Part shown: positions 40,039 to 53,130 of the stretch, piece by piece | Numbering within the stretch: the first letter of the stretch is position 1 | Layout of the letters: each line of letters starts with the position of its first letter | From: Trichoplax adhaerens | Lineage: Eukaryota > Placozoa > Uniplacotomia > Trichoplacea > Trichoplacidae | NCBI RefSeq assembly: GCF_000150275.1 | Contig: NW_002060947.1 | Span: forward strand, 1,539,823-1,603,822 | Direction of reading: 5' to 3' | Length of the DNA: 64,000 bases | Program-made: the position numbers and the translations under genes | Notes under the pieces: generated by a model | What the model saw: the letters and a program-made list of their open reading frames with translations, nothing else | The model's database searches: none | What the model was told of the DNA's origin: nothing

Positions 40039-41470
40039 ATGCGCTTGTATTGTGCCGCATACGGATGTAACTCAAAATCGTCAATCAGAATAAATAATAT
40101 GAGAATATCTTTCCATCAATTTCCAAAGAATAAAGATTTATGCAAGGTACTTATGTGGTAACTTGTTAGGATATGAAGTGATCGCCAAATGTAGCTATTA
40201 AGAAGTTGAATAATACTTGTGAGTACCCGATTTATTACGGCTATAAAGATAGTGACAGTCACAATTTACAGTATTTGTGTCAATGGTAAAGATATCTTTT
40301 TGATGCAATTATCCTACAAAGTATATATACAAACTCTACTATCGCAACATAAGGCATTTCATTATTACATTATATTTTAAGATCATCTAGATTGTTATAG
40401 TATTCCAGTTAGTAAATTATCTTATAGTAGATTCTTAGTTAATGTAAATAACTGGCAAACATATCCAAGTACTTATATTCATATATATTTAGGGGATAGG
40501 TACTGTATTATTAGATATTTATTATTAAATATACTATTATAATTTACGTATAGAATAAGCAAACTAATCCGTTTCGATCTTCTGAAAGGATTTATCGCAT
40601 ACTATTGTTCCAAAATCGATTTTATATGGCTACACCGGCTGCAAAAATTATGTATCATACATAGTATTATTATGGTTTATATTACCTGAGCATAACCGCA
40701 AAGCAGCTAGCTATATCCAGGCAATTACACTTGCTAGAAAGGAAAATACAGATGCCGGTGGTGTTAATGATGATGAAAAAGAAGCTAACAATAGCCGTAA
40801 GGCTAAAAAAATTAGCTCAGAACATTGTAAACGAAGAGAATTTAGCTTTTGGTCGTACCGAACTCTCATTACCATTTTTCTAAATGTTTAAGCTTGAAGA
40901 TAAGTTACTAATAAATCTATTGAAATTGCGGCTTGGCTTGTTTGACTTTGATTTAGCATCGCGATTTGTACAACTACTTCAACAACAAATAATATAATCA
41001 AGCTGTGGATCAATTTGATTCATAAACGTGTATGCATCGTCAGTATTTTGGCCAAGCAAAAGTAAAATTCTGCATCAATTAAATCCAATATGGAGACGGT
41101 GCTTTGGTAATGTCATCGTTATGATTGGTTTTACAGAAATGAGTATAGCGTTGTAAAAATTGCCAAATACTAACATGAATTATAGACCCTAACCCTAACC
41201 TTATGCTATAGTCGGATCATTAATTGCGATCGACATTCGAGTTTCCATCATATTTATCTCTTCATAGTATACCAATGATATATCCCTTGAACAAATATGC
41301 TAAATATCCGGCTTCAATAATCTATTAGAAAACAAGTTCAATCAACAGGAATTGCTATCAGGTGACATTATCATTACACTTAGAGAATTTATACTATCCC
41401 ATCGGTTACAACATCTAGGATTGAAAATGATTACTACTGGTAGTATGGAATCTAATCCACTTTTCCATGC
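40039..41470 (+). pseudogene. Dead THAP-domain DDE_Tnp_4 (Harbinger-like) transposase
   Basis: Relic of a cut-and-paste transposase. At 40039 ATG opens MRLYCAAYGCNSKSS and ISFHQFPKNKDLCK, the first half of a THAP zinc finger (C-x4-C, FHxFP), ending at a possible donor after 40146. The second half is at 40709-40891: SYIQAITLARKEN and ISSEHCKRREF, where family members have a CSxHF pattern, so the third zinc-binding Cys is Ser; a TAA follows. Then come LEDKLLINLLKLRLGLFDFD (40890 on), a recognition helix in another frame (near 40967-41030), and WPSKSKILHQLNPIWRRCFG at 41046 leading to VIVMIGFTEM. GDIIITLREF lies near 41361. Family consensus is roughly IIDCTE and GD-x-VMADRGF, so both visible catalytic Asp sites are lost (Gly and Leu). 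Frameshifts and stops confirm decay. Confidence 0.72.
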
Positions 41471-43702
41471 AAGTCGAAATCTGATTCGTATCAACATAAC
41501 CCACAAATAACGGGTTATTACCACCTTCCAGCATCATTGCAAAATCAATATCTGAAATTCAAAGTACTTATCATTTATTTAATAATCTCTCAGCGAATAA
41601 TTTACCGTTAGATTATGTTAATAAAGAATGGATTTCCTGTTGTTTATAGAATCAATTATCCGATTCTATTTTAATGCTCATCCGAGCCATGAAGAGCACA
41701 TAATACCGTATTCTCGATAATTATATAGGCGTCTATTCCAATAAACGAAAATGAATTACTTCAAAATATTACGCATTATACGGAACTGATGGCTTTAAGC
41801 GGTGTCTAACCTCCAACGTTTATTATAACAATCACTTAGAGATCATTGGTATAAGTAGACAGCATTGTCATTGTGTTTTAAGCCATAATTAGTAATAACC
41901 CTTCCGTTCTACAACTTCAACTTAGTAGCCAATCGAACAAGAATAAGAATAAAGACTCATATTAGTAATGAGTCACTTGAAGTCTTAAAAAGAATATGTA
42001 TAATATTTGTAGTAAAATGCAGAAGACAGCAATAGCTCATATGTCAGTAACTACTGGTCTTCAAAAGAAAAACAAGGTAACTTTGTATAATGTAATTATT
42101 CTTAAATGTATGCAGGAAAAATGTTAAATAAAATATCATTGATATCTAACTCAAATTTTAGGCCGCTAACGGTAGTCACTAGATTTATTTCGCGGATTTG
42201 TGTAAACATTCGTGAAGAAATTTAAATTATTAATATAATTACAGTCTTCACTTTGCTTTGATAAATATGTATACGATATACACGTTAGAAGATAATGATA
42301 AATAATTCCATAGGAAATTTCTAATAATTCAATTTATTTGATCAATTTTTGATTAGACCTGTAAACTGATATAATGTATTGCTATCAAGAAACTACTTAG
42401 CAAGCGAAAAATGGTCGTCTTGTGGGTATCATAGTATACGAGTAGATCGATATTTCAAGTTGTAATCGTATCCCATTACGTAATAAGACGTACGAATAAC
42501 AAAATTACTGCAATAGCAAACTAATCAATCTTAATAATAGATATAATTATCTATAGCACTGGTTTGTACCACTTTAGTAGTTACAATATTTATATCTGAG
42601 CAAATAATATAATCTACAAAATTGAGATTGCTCGTATAACTGTATAGTTAATTCATTCTTTTCATTCTTCAATGCCGATAATGTATTTAGAGCGTACATC
42701 CATTCTGTGGGTCATCATACTGTAGATTTTAATGCAAAGAGAAGATTTATCAAGAGTAAGATCTTCATACTAAGTTCAAACTTGTAGCTCATATGGTACA
42801 GTATAGTACATATACATATACGAATTTATTACCGTTAAATATTGAACAAATATTTATTCCACTAATCAGGTAGTCGAATATTTAGCTCACTGATAATAAA
42901 TTTATACGACACCAGCTTGACTATCAGATTAGCTGAAATAGCTACTTACTCATCATACTAACTACAGTCGTAAAATATCATTAGCAATACTCTTCAGCGT
43001 TGCATGTTGTAAATAGCATCTCAAGTCAAAACTGTACACTTACGTAGGTATTATAAATGAATATGGGCATTAACTATAATTATCATCATTTGCATAGATA
43101 TTATTAACAATTATTATTACAAGAGATTAGTTAAAAATGTGGTTGGTAAACATTTCGTAATTACGTATACTATCAGTAACTTTACTGCCAGTTTATAATT
43201 TAGTATCCAGTGTATCATGATAACGTCTGTGGCAGATAGATCTAATTTCACTAACTGGTAATTAGCTAAAATACGATATATCTTACTATTGTGTTAATCA
43301 ACATAGAGTAAACGTTTAACATATCCTCAGATATATTTTTCCTATTATTACAGTGGAGGATAAGAAATTGCAATCTGCGCACAGTAAGCAGTACTTCATA
43401 TTGTATAGCATTAGGCAATCTACAGTAGCTTCATACATCAAGATATTACTGTAAAAACCTGCCACACTGGATTGTATAGAATAAGACAAAAAAAATCCAC
43501 GATTTACATTAGCTCTTAATCAATAAAAGCAAATATATGGCATTACAAATATCCACTCTTCAACGAGGTAAAATGTTGCATTAAACAAGCCATGGACTCC
43601 AATTACCCAATACATAATAATTCGAAACGCAACACTACGCTAGCGAGTAGTACAATGACTATCACTGCCTTTGAGATGGCCACTAAATATCATATAAAAG
43701 TG
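41471..43702. other. Non-coding stretch downstream of UBE2K
   Basis: Possibly more transposase remnant to about 41,700, but I cannot align it to the family. The remainder is AT-rich with no supported gene. The UBE2K 3' untranslated region should lie just below 43703. Confidence 0.5.
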
Positions 43703-46700
43703 CTATGAATCTAACAGTGTTTCCATTCCACGTTGTTCGTCCCATCCACTTTTTGACAAAGCCGTTCTGCATGAATCCTGCAAAATTTGAAACAATTTGT
43801 TGAAGAATTATGGTCCTATTAATGATGAAATAGTTTTAAAATAACTGTATTGGCATACATCAGAAAAACCAGTTTCAGATAACTTTCGGACTTTCTCATG
43901 AAAGTCTTGGGTTTTTATAGGTCGCGCTATGATACAAAGATAGTTATTACAATAATTAGTTAGTTAGTTTCATAGAATGAAAGAAATACGCAGGCTATTC
44001 TAAGAGTTACCTTTTGCATACGCTTCAGACCAGTGTCTAGCAGTCTTCATAAATAAATGAATGTTTTCATTGTACTATTAGGAAGTTGAAATCAAAGATA
44101 TTATGAGGTAATAAATAACATTTCTTCAGCTTCTTAGAAAAAGAGCGAAAGCACACGGTCTTTGTAAAGAATTACTTGTTTAGCGACGACAGCATCTTGT
44201 GGATCGTCCGGTTCTGCAGCGCTTAGTAGTACCTTTTAATAAACGATGCAATTCCCATTAGAATTAATAACGACTACCAATGGTTATCACTAGACGATTT
44301 CCCATAAATCGAAACATTAACGCTGAGATAAGTTATATTACCTGTAATGACATCAATACGGTTCTTAAGGTGAGAGCTGCGGCCCTAAAAGATTATCATT
44401 TATAAAGTATATAGTAATCAACTCGAATAGTTTGAAAGCTGAAAGCTTAGTGATAAAAAAAGGATATTTAGATCAATAAGAGCTTTTTACAATAGAACAC
44501 AGTTCGTATTAAAATATTGCAATGCAAAAAAAGGCAAAATGTAACAGATATATAAAGTCGAACTTAAACAGTGCGATTTAGTTTGTCCTTTATAATTTTG
44601 TCACTAACCAGTTGTCTTTTAAAATATCAAGGCATATGGCACCAGTAACTGAACTAATGTTCGGATGCCATATTCTAGTAATAAATTTCATCTGTATGAA
44701 AAGAAAAAGATTACCAAAATTAATCGTGAATATAAGATTGATATCGCATTTGACGCTTAATGTAATAGTCATACTGTAATAAGTAACAAATCAAAAAAAT
44801 TTCATTAACTAACAGCTAATAGAAAATCTAAAATTGAACGAACAGGCTAAGCTTTGGTCGTACAACGAGTTTGAATTAAATCTCTTTTAATTTATACATA
44901 AGTATACTAAAGTGGTATTTAAAATTCCTCATAATATAACATAGATACTCGCACATTTTCAAAGAGTTGCCCTATTGAATTTCATTCTATTCCTATAATC
45001 TGTTTTTCTATTTAGCACTCTTACCTTTGGGGGGTTAAACGGGTAAGAATCAGGTATTTCAATATCAACAAGAAACTTTCCACCTAATAAATCATAGTAG
45101 CAATTTATATCAATATGCTAATTTTGCTAGGTTGTCACTTTCGATCAGTATGAAATTAAATATATAATTTGCTACTATCGGTATCTTATCCTAGTTAAAA
45201 AATTATTATAAAGTGGGTATAAAAAATATAGTCGATTTATAGATATAAAGATAAATAAAATTTATAAACTCTTTACTAAAACTGTTGTAGCTGAATTTTA
45301 GGTAACTAACGAATTATGAGCTATAGCAAAAGGAAGCACTAAAGGTAATCAACGTATCAACATTTGTGTAGTACTACTAACTATCAACAAAGTACTTTGC
45401 TAAACCAGTTAATGATGTAATCAAATTATTTCTTTCAAGCAATATCATTTTTAATTGCTCTTAAATAAACTTATTTATAGCATGCAATGATCACCATAGT
45501 TAGTTAATATTGCCTTAAAAATTAAATCATTACACAGATATTTCATAAAATTGTAATTAAACTTGTAGTTTCATTTATTCTATGTATAGTAATACAAGAG
45601 ATAGATACGTATGATCTATTTCGTGTAGAATAATCTTTATCGTTTCCAAAAGTATTCCTTTATTAAGCATGCAATAGTAATACGGCAACAAACCTTCGTA
45701 GGGTGTATCTGGAGGACCGGTGATTTCGCCCAACAGCTTTGTAAAATTATTTTCATTTAACATTTTGATACATATGCCGCATCTTTTGGCCTGAAAGATA
45801 TTAAATGTATCGTAAGCTATGACGTGCCACTTAATAAGATTCAGAGTTATGCCTCAACAAAAAACATCAAAATATAATTTTGGTAATTGTAAATTGTCAA
45901 ATATTGTAAAGATTGCGTAGTAATGTCACTTATATTACTACAAAATATCCAAAACAGGTCAAAGGGAAGTAACTTCAATTCGCTGTCAGAGTATATCATG
46001 TCGTTTATATTACCCAAAAACATCCAAATAAGGTCAAAGGGAAGTAACCTTAATTCGTTGTCAGTATATTTACAGCGATAATATTTTAAAACGTAATATC
46101 CAATAGGGAATATAGCATATTATGAAAGATCTCCTTAGTAAAACCAATTACTTGTAGTGAAAATAAGTGGTAGGATCTAGCCATTATCAACTATCTTCAT
46201 TATAAAATGAATTAGCCATACAAGGATTAATACGTTTAGTCATTCATTCAATCATAGATATCCAGTATTATGCGTTGATTGCAAATTAAATAACGAATAT
46301 TAAATAACTTAGTGCATTATATCTAAAATAATTTATTTTTTGGCCTAGCTACAACCCGATCCATTACCGTGAATGAAACGTTATCATTTAATTTTACTAC
46401 CTACAGAACAACTAAACTATAAATTACGTATGTTCAATCATTTCTATTTCAAGATTTTAGATCAGATCCATTGATATTAAATTAATTAATGATACTTTAT
46501 TAGTAAGTCTGTATACAGGATATATGTCTCTTTATTGACTCTCTAATCGTACAGTTTTATATATTTCCATGGTACATCAGTATTACATTATATATTTCAA
46601 TACAGTATAGGTAGGTTTTGATCAATTTCTTTTTCAATAAAGGCATAGTAGCAACGGCTACTGAATCCTTCATTCATCTACAGCTAAAACTAATTCTCAC

Positions 46701-49700
46701 AATTAGGCTTGTGTTAACACATTCGTATGGGATATTTCTCGAAGTTTATCTATGCGATCAATAGAATTAATCGATATCACGCAAGAATTGTAAGATAGAA
46801 ATAATGATGGGATACAATCTTTTTTTATAATTGATTGTAATCTAAGTATTTCTACAAATTTCTAATGTTAGATTTGACTATACACGTAGTACATAAATTC
46901 TTCTAATGGTAGATATTTGTCATCGGCCGTACTATGATTACAAACATTGCCTAACTTTAAACTCTGCATCAGAAGTAAAAAGCGTCATATCAAGGAAGAA
47001 AGAGTGATTAATTGGCTAATAACAATGTTTTTGTCTCCTTCTTTTAAATTTTTTCCCAACTTTAAATATTACAGTCATTCAATTAAGACAGTGTCATTTT
47101 CCATTACAAGATGACTTATCGATACCATACCATTTTGATAATATAATTGATCTGATCGACCCGATCAAAGATGGTTTTACGGTTAGCATGAATGCTAAGT
47201 TACTGTACGCTTATGTAGTTTAATTATTTCTCAGACTTTACTAATAACTAACTCATTATGATGACCAAGCTAATTACTCATGTCTATCAGAGTTTACTAG
47301 AGTAATCAACTGTCATTGGAAAAATGGAGAGGTTACCATTATTGCTTAGTAAGCCATCGATATCTTAAGTATTAACTTGGATTTTAATTCTAATTCTAAC
47401 ATCATTTTTTAAGGTATAATCGTCTACAACGACGATATAATCTCTAGATTTATGTATTCAATAATAAACTTATGTCTTGTAAACGATCCAGCAGCACTAT
47501 AACATGAAGAATTTTTCCAATTTTGCAGTAAACTATCGTGATCCCGACTGATAATACCGTATATACATACATGAGTAACATGATAATTTAAAATCTTTTC
47601 CAGTTCAAAAAGGCACGATAACTCTTTAGGTATTTAATACTCCCGTGTCTAACTTTCATTAATTAATCATAAATAAGCATTTTTATGCTATTATATTTTC
47701 AAAAGAGTCGCGTCTACAGTCTATACTGCCTTTCAAGATGCGGTAGCAAAGTGAAAGTAAACTGCCCATCTTATTTACTGTCATCTCTTGTAATTTCATC
47801 AAGTATGACTATGAAGAAAATAAAACATGCTGACATCATATGCATAGCATAGAGTACTACCGTCGACTTAGCTGCGGTATACTCTATGAAACTAATTTAA
47901 TTCAAGCACTTTATAGGGGTGGGTGGTAGGGGATTTATCTAGTCTTGATAATGAATCAGTGAATAGAAGAGCATTGCGCTGTAATGGAGAATAGAATTCT
48001 TCTCATTGTGAACAAATTGAATCGTATGATATCCAGTGCGACAATTTTGCACCATTTAGGTATATTATGATGTATTTACTGGTTAATGACTTAGCCCCAA
48101 GACCAGTTGTACACAGTTGTCCAAGTATGCCAATGTACTACTATCGTATTGCAATGGAAGTTAAGAAAAGTAAGCTGTATTCAAGATTTTGGAGTAGTCC
48201 CTGGCTTTGCCATCAACAGCTGAAAAAGTATACAACTTGCATTTATTTACTGTCCTAACAAACTCTAATTCTATTTTATGGATTGATCCAATAGGCTAAT
48301 GCAGTCCATTTGGCAACTTTAGTCTACTCGTATTGCCTATAACTGTATTGATAAGCACTATAAAAATTGATTGAACTCAATTAGAAATGAACAAATCATT
48401 GTCGGTCAATTCTGTAATTAAAGGATTACAATATGGACGATGTTGGTAGGACATTTTGAACTCGTGATTGATGCAATCACATCATGTAGGTGATGAATGC
48501 ATTGACTTTACACATTGACCTTGAACATGGTGCTCGAAGCAGTCTATACTACGACTAGTTTGATTTGTTGTCAATGAATCCGAATATTGGATGATTGCAT
48601 TTATTGTCCCAATCCATCAACTCTCTACGGACGCGTCAGTAATGTGTTGACCAGCGAAATACTGATCCATATTGACCACTACAATTGGTGCAGTGGTGTT
48701 ATTTCAGCTATGATCCATCAGGTCGATTTCAATGGACTAGTGGAATGGTACTTTGCAACAAAACATTGATGCAGGCTCTGATCGATCATGTAAAGTAGGG
48801 AGGAAAACAGAGGATTGGATCAGAAGTTGGGAATGGACTAAATGAATATGTCATTATCCTACACAATTTTGGTGGCCTTGACTGTATCCAAGTCTAGCAC
48901 CATGCTGGCCAAGATTCAGTTTGATTTTGAACAAGGTACAGTCTCCTTCTCTTAAAAGCTATTGCAGATGGTTGGACATCTTTGCTGCCATCATCATGAC
49001 TGTACGGTTAAAGTATTAAAGTATCCCACGTCAAGGTCATCATCAACTTGGCTGGTTGTGTCCAGCTTTAGGAATAAAAGTAGTTGTATCGTATCTTCCA
49101 AAAAAAACGGCGAAATGCGACAAATACAAAGCGTGTAAGAAAAACTCTGGAATGGCAAGACTATTGGAATTACATTGACTTGTATGTCTGCCTTCCTCCA
49201 TCCTTGTTCATTTGAGTATTGTAGAATAGACATGGAAATGGATGAGTTGATGTTGCAATGAGGATTGTACGCGTCTACAGTATAGACTCCTATGTATGTT
49301 AGCATATGCAGTACAGTAGGTTATGTGGCTTTGAAGTGAATCATGGTAAAAGTAGGGAACATGGATGTGTAAGTAAGCATTCTTCTGGCTATTGGAATGG
49401 AGATGGTTTTCTAGCATCCACCTTTCATCATTCCTTGTCAGTAAAGGTGGTTGATGGAAACCTTTGTATCGCCATCATTTCAAGGACTGTCCCGATGGCC
49501 AAAGATCAATATAATCTGTATGATAGCATCGGTTGACATTTGGACAAAGGATGTAATGTAGTAGGATAGTATTTTAGGCTGCAGTTGAGTACAATCCGCC
49601 CTGTGATTCTCTATCCATGCTACGTATGGAAAGAGAAGTAGGGTTAAGAGAACGATTCTTTCCAAATGACTACCACTACCACTACCAGTGGTCTGTCTAC

Positions 49701-50162
49701 TCAATGACAACCTAGATGATGTATTATTGGATGAAAAATGGCGATACTATGGATCTATAGAGAGGAAGATTGGATCAATGGTTACAACATCATTGCTATC
49801 AACATCCTCCTGCTATGCTGCTGCCTATCCATTGTAATCCATCTTGAAGGAGATGGGCATTACACTGATTGAAATGGATTTTACTTGTTCTATCTAGGAT
49901 TGATGATGATCGAATGGAGGATGATGTATCCAGTGCAAAATGCTATTGTGGATGAGGCAAAAGCAACCCAACCAACCCTTGCTTACTACAAGCTGTAGAC
50001 AATCAATCATCAGCCAACACCCTACAGCACAATCATCACCAAACAGCCTACAATACAATTCAAGCCTAGTAGATGATTTTGTGCTATTTTCCTACTTACC
50101 TCTTCACTTTTGACTACTTCTGCAAATTCTCGCTTAACTCGAGAAATGGAAATATTAGCCAT
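43703..50162 (-). CDS. ube2k: Ubiquitin-conjugating enzyme E2 K (E2-25K, Huntingtin-interacting E2)
   Basis: E2 that takes ubiquitin from E1 and builds K48-linked chains; cytosolic and nuclear. Nine exons: 50162-50100, 45790-45694, 45083-45025, 44691-44609, 44384-44342, 44232-44176, 44074-44011, 43926-43859, 43777-43703 (TAG). All are GT-AG and all phases join, giving 202 residues against 200 in human. Landmarks: [20 protein letters not shown] start, [40 protein letters not shown] with the catalytic Cys in GAICLDIL, and [11 protein letters not shown]. The C-terminal UBA domain in exons 8-9 is [11 protein letters not shown] then [20 protein letters not shown]. The UBA loop reads ETGF where human has AMGF. 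Intron 1 is 4.3 kb, the rest mostly short. Same strand and order relative to N4BP2 as in vertebrates. Confidence 0.95.
45924..46072. repeat. Two-copy 75-bp tandem duplication in UBE2K intron 1
   Basis: Copies 45924-45998 and 45999-46072 share TTATATTAC, CATCCAAA, AGGTCAAAGGGAAGTAAC and TCAATTCGCTGTCAG-like blocks. The best-conserved block, AGGTCAAAGGGAAG, resembles a nuclear-receptor DR1 site with an imperfect second half. Confidence 0.85.
47848..47888. repeat. Inverted repeat (hairpin) in UBE2K intron 1
   Basis: CATAGAGTACTACCG (47848-47862) and CGGTATACTCTATG (47874-47888 region) are nearly complementary with one bulge, around a loop of about 12 bases containing a GTCGAC site. Confidence 0.6.
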
Positions 50163-50394
50163 CGCGTTATCCAGCCAATTTTGGTCGACGTTGTCGTTAC
50201 CCTGATGACAATAAACACCACCAGCAATATCAGACTCTAGTATCATCGCTTCATCAGTCTATTTGCACCCTATGCCAAGCATACTGTCGACAGTCATGGA
50301 GAGTTTGTCCATGACAAAGTGCACTGACAGACGGACAAGGACGCAATCGTGGCGTTCTTGCCGGTAACATTGGAGTCGTGCTTGGTACAGTTGA

Positions 50395-51030
50395 AGTGGA
50401 CAGTATTGTACTGTAGTGTACAATACTGTCCATTGTAGGGTGCAGTGACGTACAGTACTGTACTGATTGTAGCCAGGTACTGTAATCAAACAACCGTCCT
50501 ACACGACTCAACTACTGCGTCTGAACTGCAAGGAGAACTGGTGGATACCAATTGGGACCGTACTAGAGTCAGGAGTTCGTTGGTTGTACAGTACACTGAG
50601 TACAGTACTGTACAGTGTACTGTACATACTGTACTGTACTGTACAGTACAGTGACGTACTGTACAGTACTGTACTGATTGCAACCGCGTACTGTACTAGA
50701 GTCAGGGGTTCGTTGGTTGTAGACTACAGTGACGTGCTGATTGCAACCACGTACTGCAATCAAACAACCGTCCAAAACGACTCAACTGCTGCGGCTGAAC
50801 TGCAAGGGGAGCTGGTGGATACCAGTTGGGACCGTACTAGAGTCAGGAGTTCGTTGGTTGTACAGTACTGTACTGATTGCAATCGCGTACTGTACTAGAG
50901 TCAGGCGTTCGTTGGTTGTACTGTAGACTACAGTGACGTGCTGATTGCAACCACGTACTGCAATCAAACAACCGTCCAAAACGACTCAACTCAAATTACT
51001 GCTGCTGAACTGCAAGGGGAACTCGGTGAT
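50395..51030. repeat. GTAC-rich tandem array upstream of UBE2K
   Basis: About three units of 200-275 bp. Shared blocks are AATCAAACAACCGTCC (near 50485, 50759, 50963), GAACTGCAAGG (50524, 50797, 51009), GGGACCGTACTAGAGTCAGG and GTTCGTTGGTTGTA. Units are separated by runs of TGTAC/GTACA/CAGTACTG that form many short palindromes. It is distinctly less AT-rich than its surroundings. It lies about 230 bp upstream of the UBE2K start codon, so probably in or next to the promoter. Open frames on both strands here are by-products of the repeat. Confidence 0.85.
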
Positions 51031-52359
51031 ATCCATTGGGACCATACTAGCAGTCAGGGGTGGCAGCGAGTGAATATAGACAACTGGACAGTCAACTAAG
51101 AAGTAAAAGCTTCTTGAGAGACATCAGATCATTTTGTGTCCGTAGTAGCAACAGAAAATAACCACCGACTGAAGAGAAAATTGGGCACCTGGAGAATTTT
51201 CTCTACTGTACAGAACGTACCTTTATTATAGTACAAGTCCTGGTTACATTTCGACATGATACTGTACAGTATACCAAGTCATGGACTGCTAGAAAAAGGA
51301 ACCGTAGTCCGTTGCCGACGTACAGTACTATACTGTATGGTAAAGACTCAGTGTCAGTGCAGGGTCAATGGTGTACTCCACTTACTCAGTATACTCAGTC
51401 TACAGTACTGTACTGCACAAATAGCGATGTCGTGATTGACATCGCTTTTCGTTCAAACGTGTCATAGGGTCAACGTTGAGGACGCTACGTACACCATACC
51501 ATACCGGACCCGTACCGGTACCACTAGATATACTGTACAATCAGTGTACATGATATATGTATACTGACTGGATATTAATTATTGGTATTTGGTAGTGGCA
51601 ATTTCCACGTAACAGAGGTCGAGACCTTAATCAAAGGGTCTGTAAATACTCTATAGAGTGTTGCTCAGCAAATTATTGCATAGTGTACAGTGTACACTGG
51701 CTGACGACCAGGTCGTTCGTTGCCTACTGTGCTACCTGGTAAAGTACCTCTATCGACGACTACGTTTTCCACTAGTCCTTGCCGCTTGCCTTTTTAGCTA
51801 GCTCCTAACACGGTTCTGTAGAGAACTGTCATTGAATATCGAAAATCGTTCAAGATTTCATTGTATAATTATTAGAAATCCAAATCAAAATGTCATCGGG
51901 TGTACCTACTGTAGAATTGTATAAGAGAGTGCGCATATTGAGAGGGAAGCCAAGTATCAAATGATAATCTTATAGCATGATCCAGTCAATACCTATTGTA
52001 GCCAAGATCAATGCCCAACGAGTCTGGACGAGAAATAAATGCGCTAAATGGATGATGTGATTAAATCGACTCCAATCAACTATTACGCCTATTTCAGGGT
52101 AGAGACAAATAAAACGGATCAACTAAATTCAATGGATCCAATAAAACTTGTTATGGCAAGGATGACAAGATGAATGATTGTTTTGAGAGTCAATGATGTA
52201 AATAGAATCCAATTCATAGACTAGAAAGGTTGGGTTATTCCATGGAATTTCCACACCTTTCTCTAATCTATCTAAAATTCATCTACTTTAGTTAGAATTA
52301 GGGTAGCTGGTGAATCGGCAATGACTTTCTACAACTAAAATTCATGCAAAATTACAAAT
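51031..52359. other. Non-coding stretch with residual GTAC-rich segments
   Basis: GTAC-containing palindromic runs related to the preceding array continue around 51190-51560, including a GCGATGTC/GACATCGC hairpin at 51424-51445. No gene is supported. Confidence 0.5.
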
Positions 52360-53130
52360 TAATCGACGTTAAAACCTTCAAGACTACGTTTATACAATAT
52401 AATATGCTCTAAATGAGGAGGTTGATTTAAAGTAGACGCGTATAACTATGTTGTCCATTTAGAACCGCTTTATTGATTTGAAGGTAGCACAAGCAAGCTT
52501 TCTACAGCATGTAGAATAGGCTCTGAATGAAGCGTTTAATTTACGGCATAGAACTTTGTTGTCCATTTAGCTCAGCTTGATTGCATTGAAGCTAGAATAT
52601 CCCTAGCTACAGGATATTCTAACGCTCAAATCGATGCAATGCTACCAATTTGTAATAGTATGACCCCGTTAGTAGTAAGTTATAGCATAGGCTTTCCTTG
52701 ATTGAATGCTTATTGCAAGTACGTGTATGCCAAAACAACTGAGTATCAAGGTGGTCAAGTTTACTTATATACCTTGACTTGTAAGGCCTATCTTGTAGCA
52801 ACAACACGGCATGATTTTATCTAGGGGATTTTATCTATACATTATATCGACATTCTAGTGCTAATTATTCCTTAGTCTGAGAAATCACACAGATGCAAAT
52901 AATTGCACCCAAGGGTGATACAGTCATGATTCTTAGTATGACAAAACTAATCGACGCCAAAGCTTTCAAGGGCTTTATTCAATGCTATCGCAATCGTGGA
53001 CTTTAGAACATGCATTGGAGGATAATGCGATATAGAATCAATGAGACTTTTGATTGATAGAACTTGGTTGTCTATTTAGTACCGCAGCCACCACTTTACA
53101 TGATCAAAGACAGAATATCCCTAGCTATAC
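52360..53130. repeat. Diverged repeat modules
   Basis: An AATCGACG-AAA-CTTTCAAG block occurs near 52362 and 52951. A GTTGTCCATTTAG block followed by a GAAGCTAGAATATCCCTAGCTA-type block occurs near 52450, 52558 and 53067. Reads as a decayed tandem array with unequal units of about 110 bp. Confidence 0.6.

Larger units (their letters stand above)
45791..50099. other. UBE2K intron 1
   Basis: A 4.3-kb intron. It holds the 75-bp tandem duplication at 45924-46072 and a hairpin at 47848-47888. A segment of about 1.9 kb (roughly 47,950-49,950) is less AT-rich, with several 60-100 codon open frames on both strands. No domain is recognisable in those frames, so I do not call a nested gene. Confidence 0.6.

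Noticed and set aside
41187-41202. CCCTAACCCTAACC telomere-type motif
   Set aside because: Only a little over two units, inside the dead transposase region. Consistent with chance or break repair; no evidence of a telomere or interstitial telomeric array.
50254-50980. Overlapping open frames of 60-104 codons on both strands
   Set aside because: They arise from the GTAC-rich repeat; translations are repetitive (YSTV, CTVQ) and change frame with each unit.
51424-51445. GC-rich hairpin followed by TTTT, like a bacterial terminator
   Set aside because: The window is clearly eukaryotic and no transcript ends here; best read as one more palindrome next to the GTAC-rich array.
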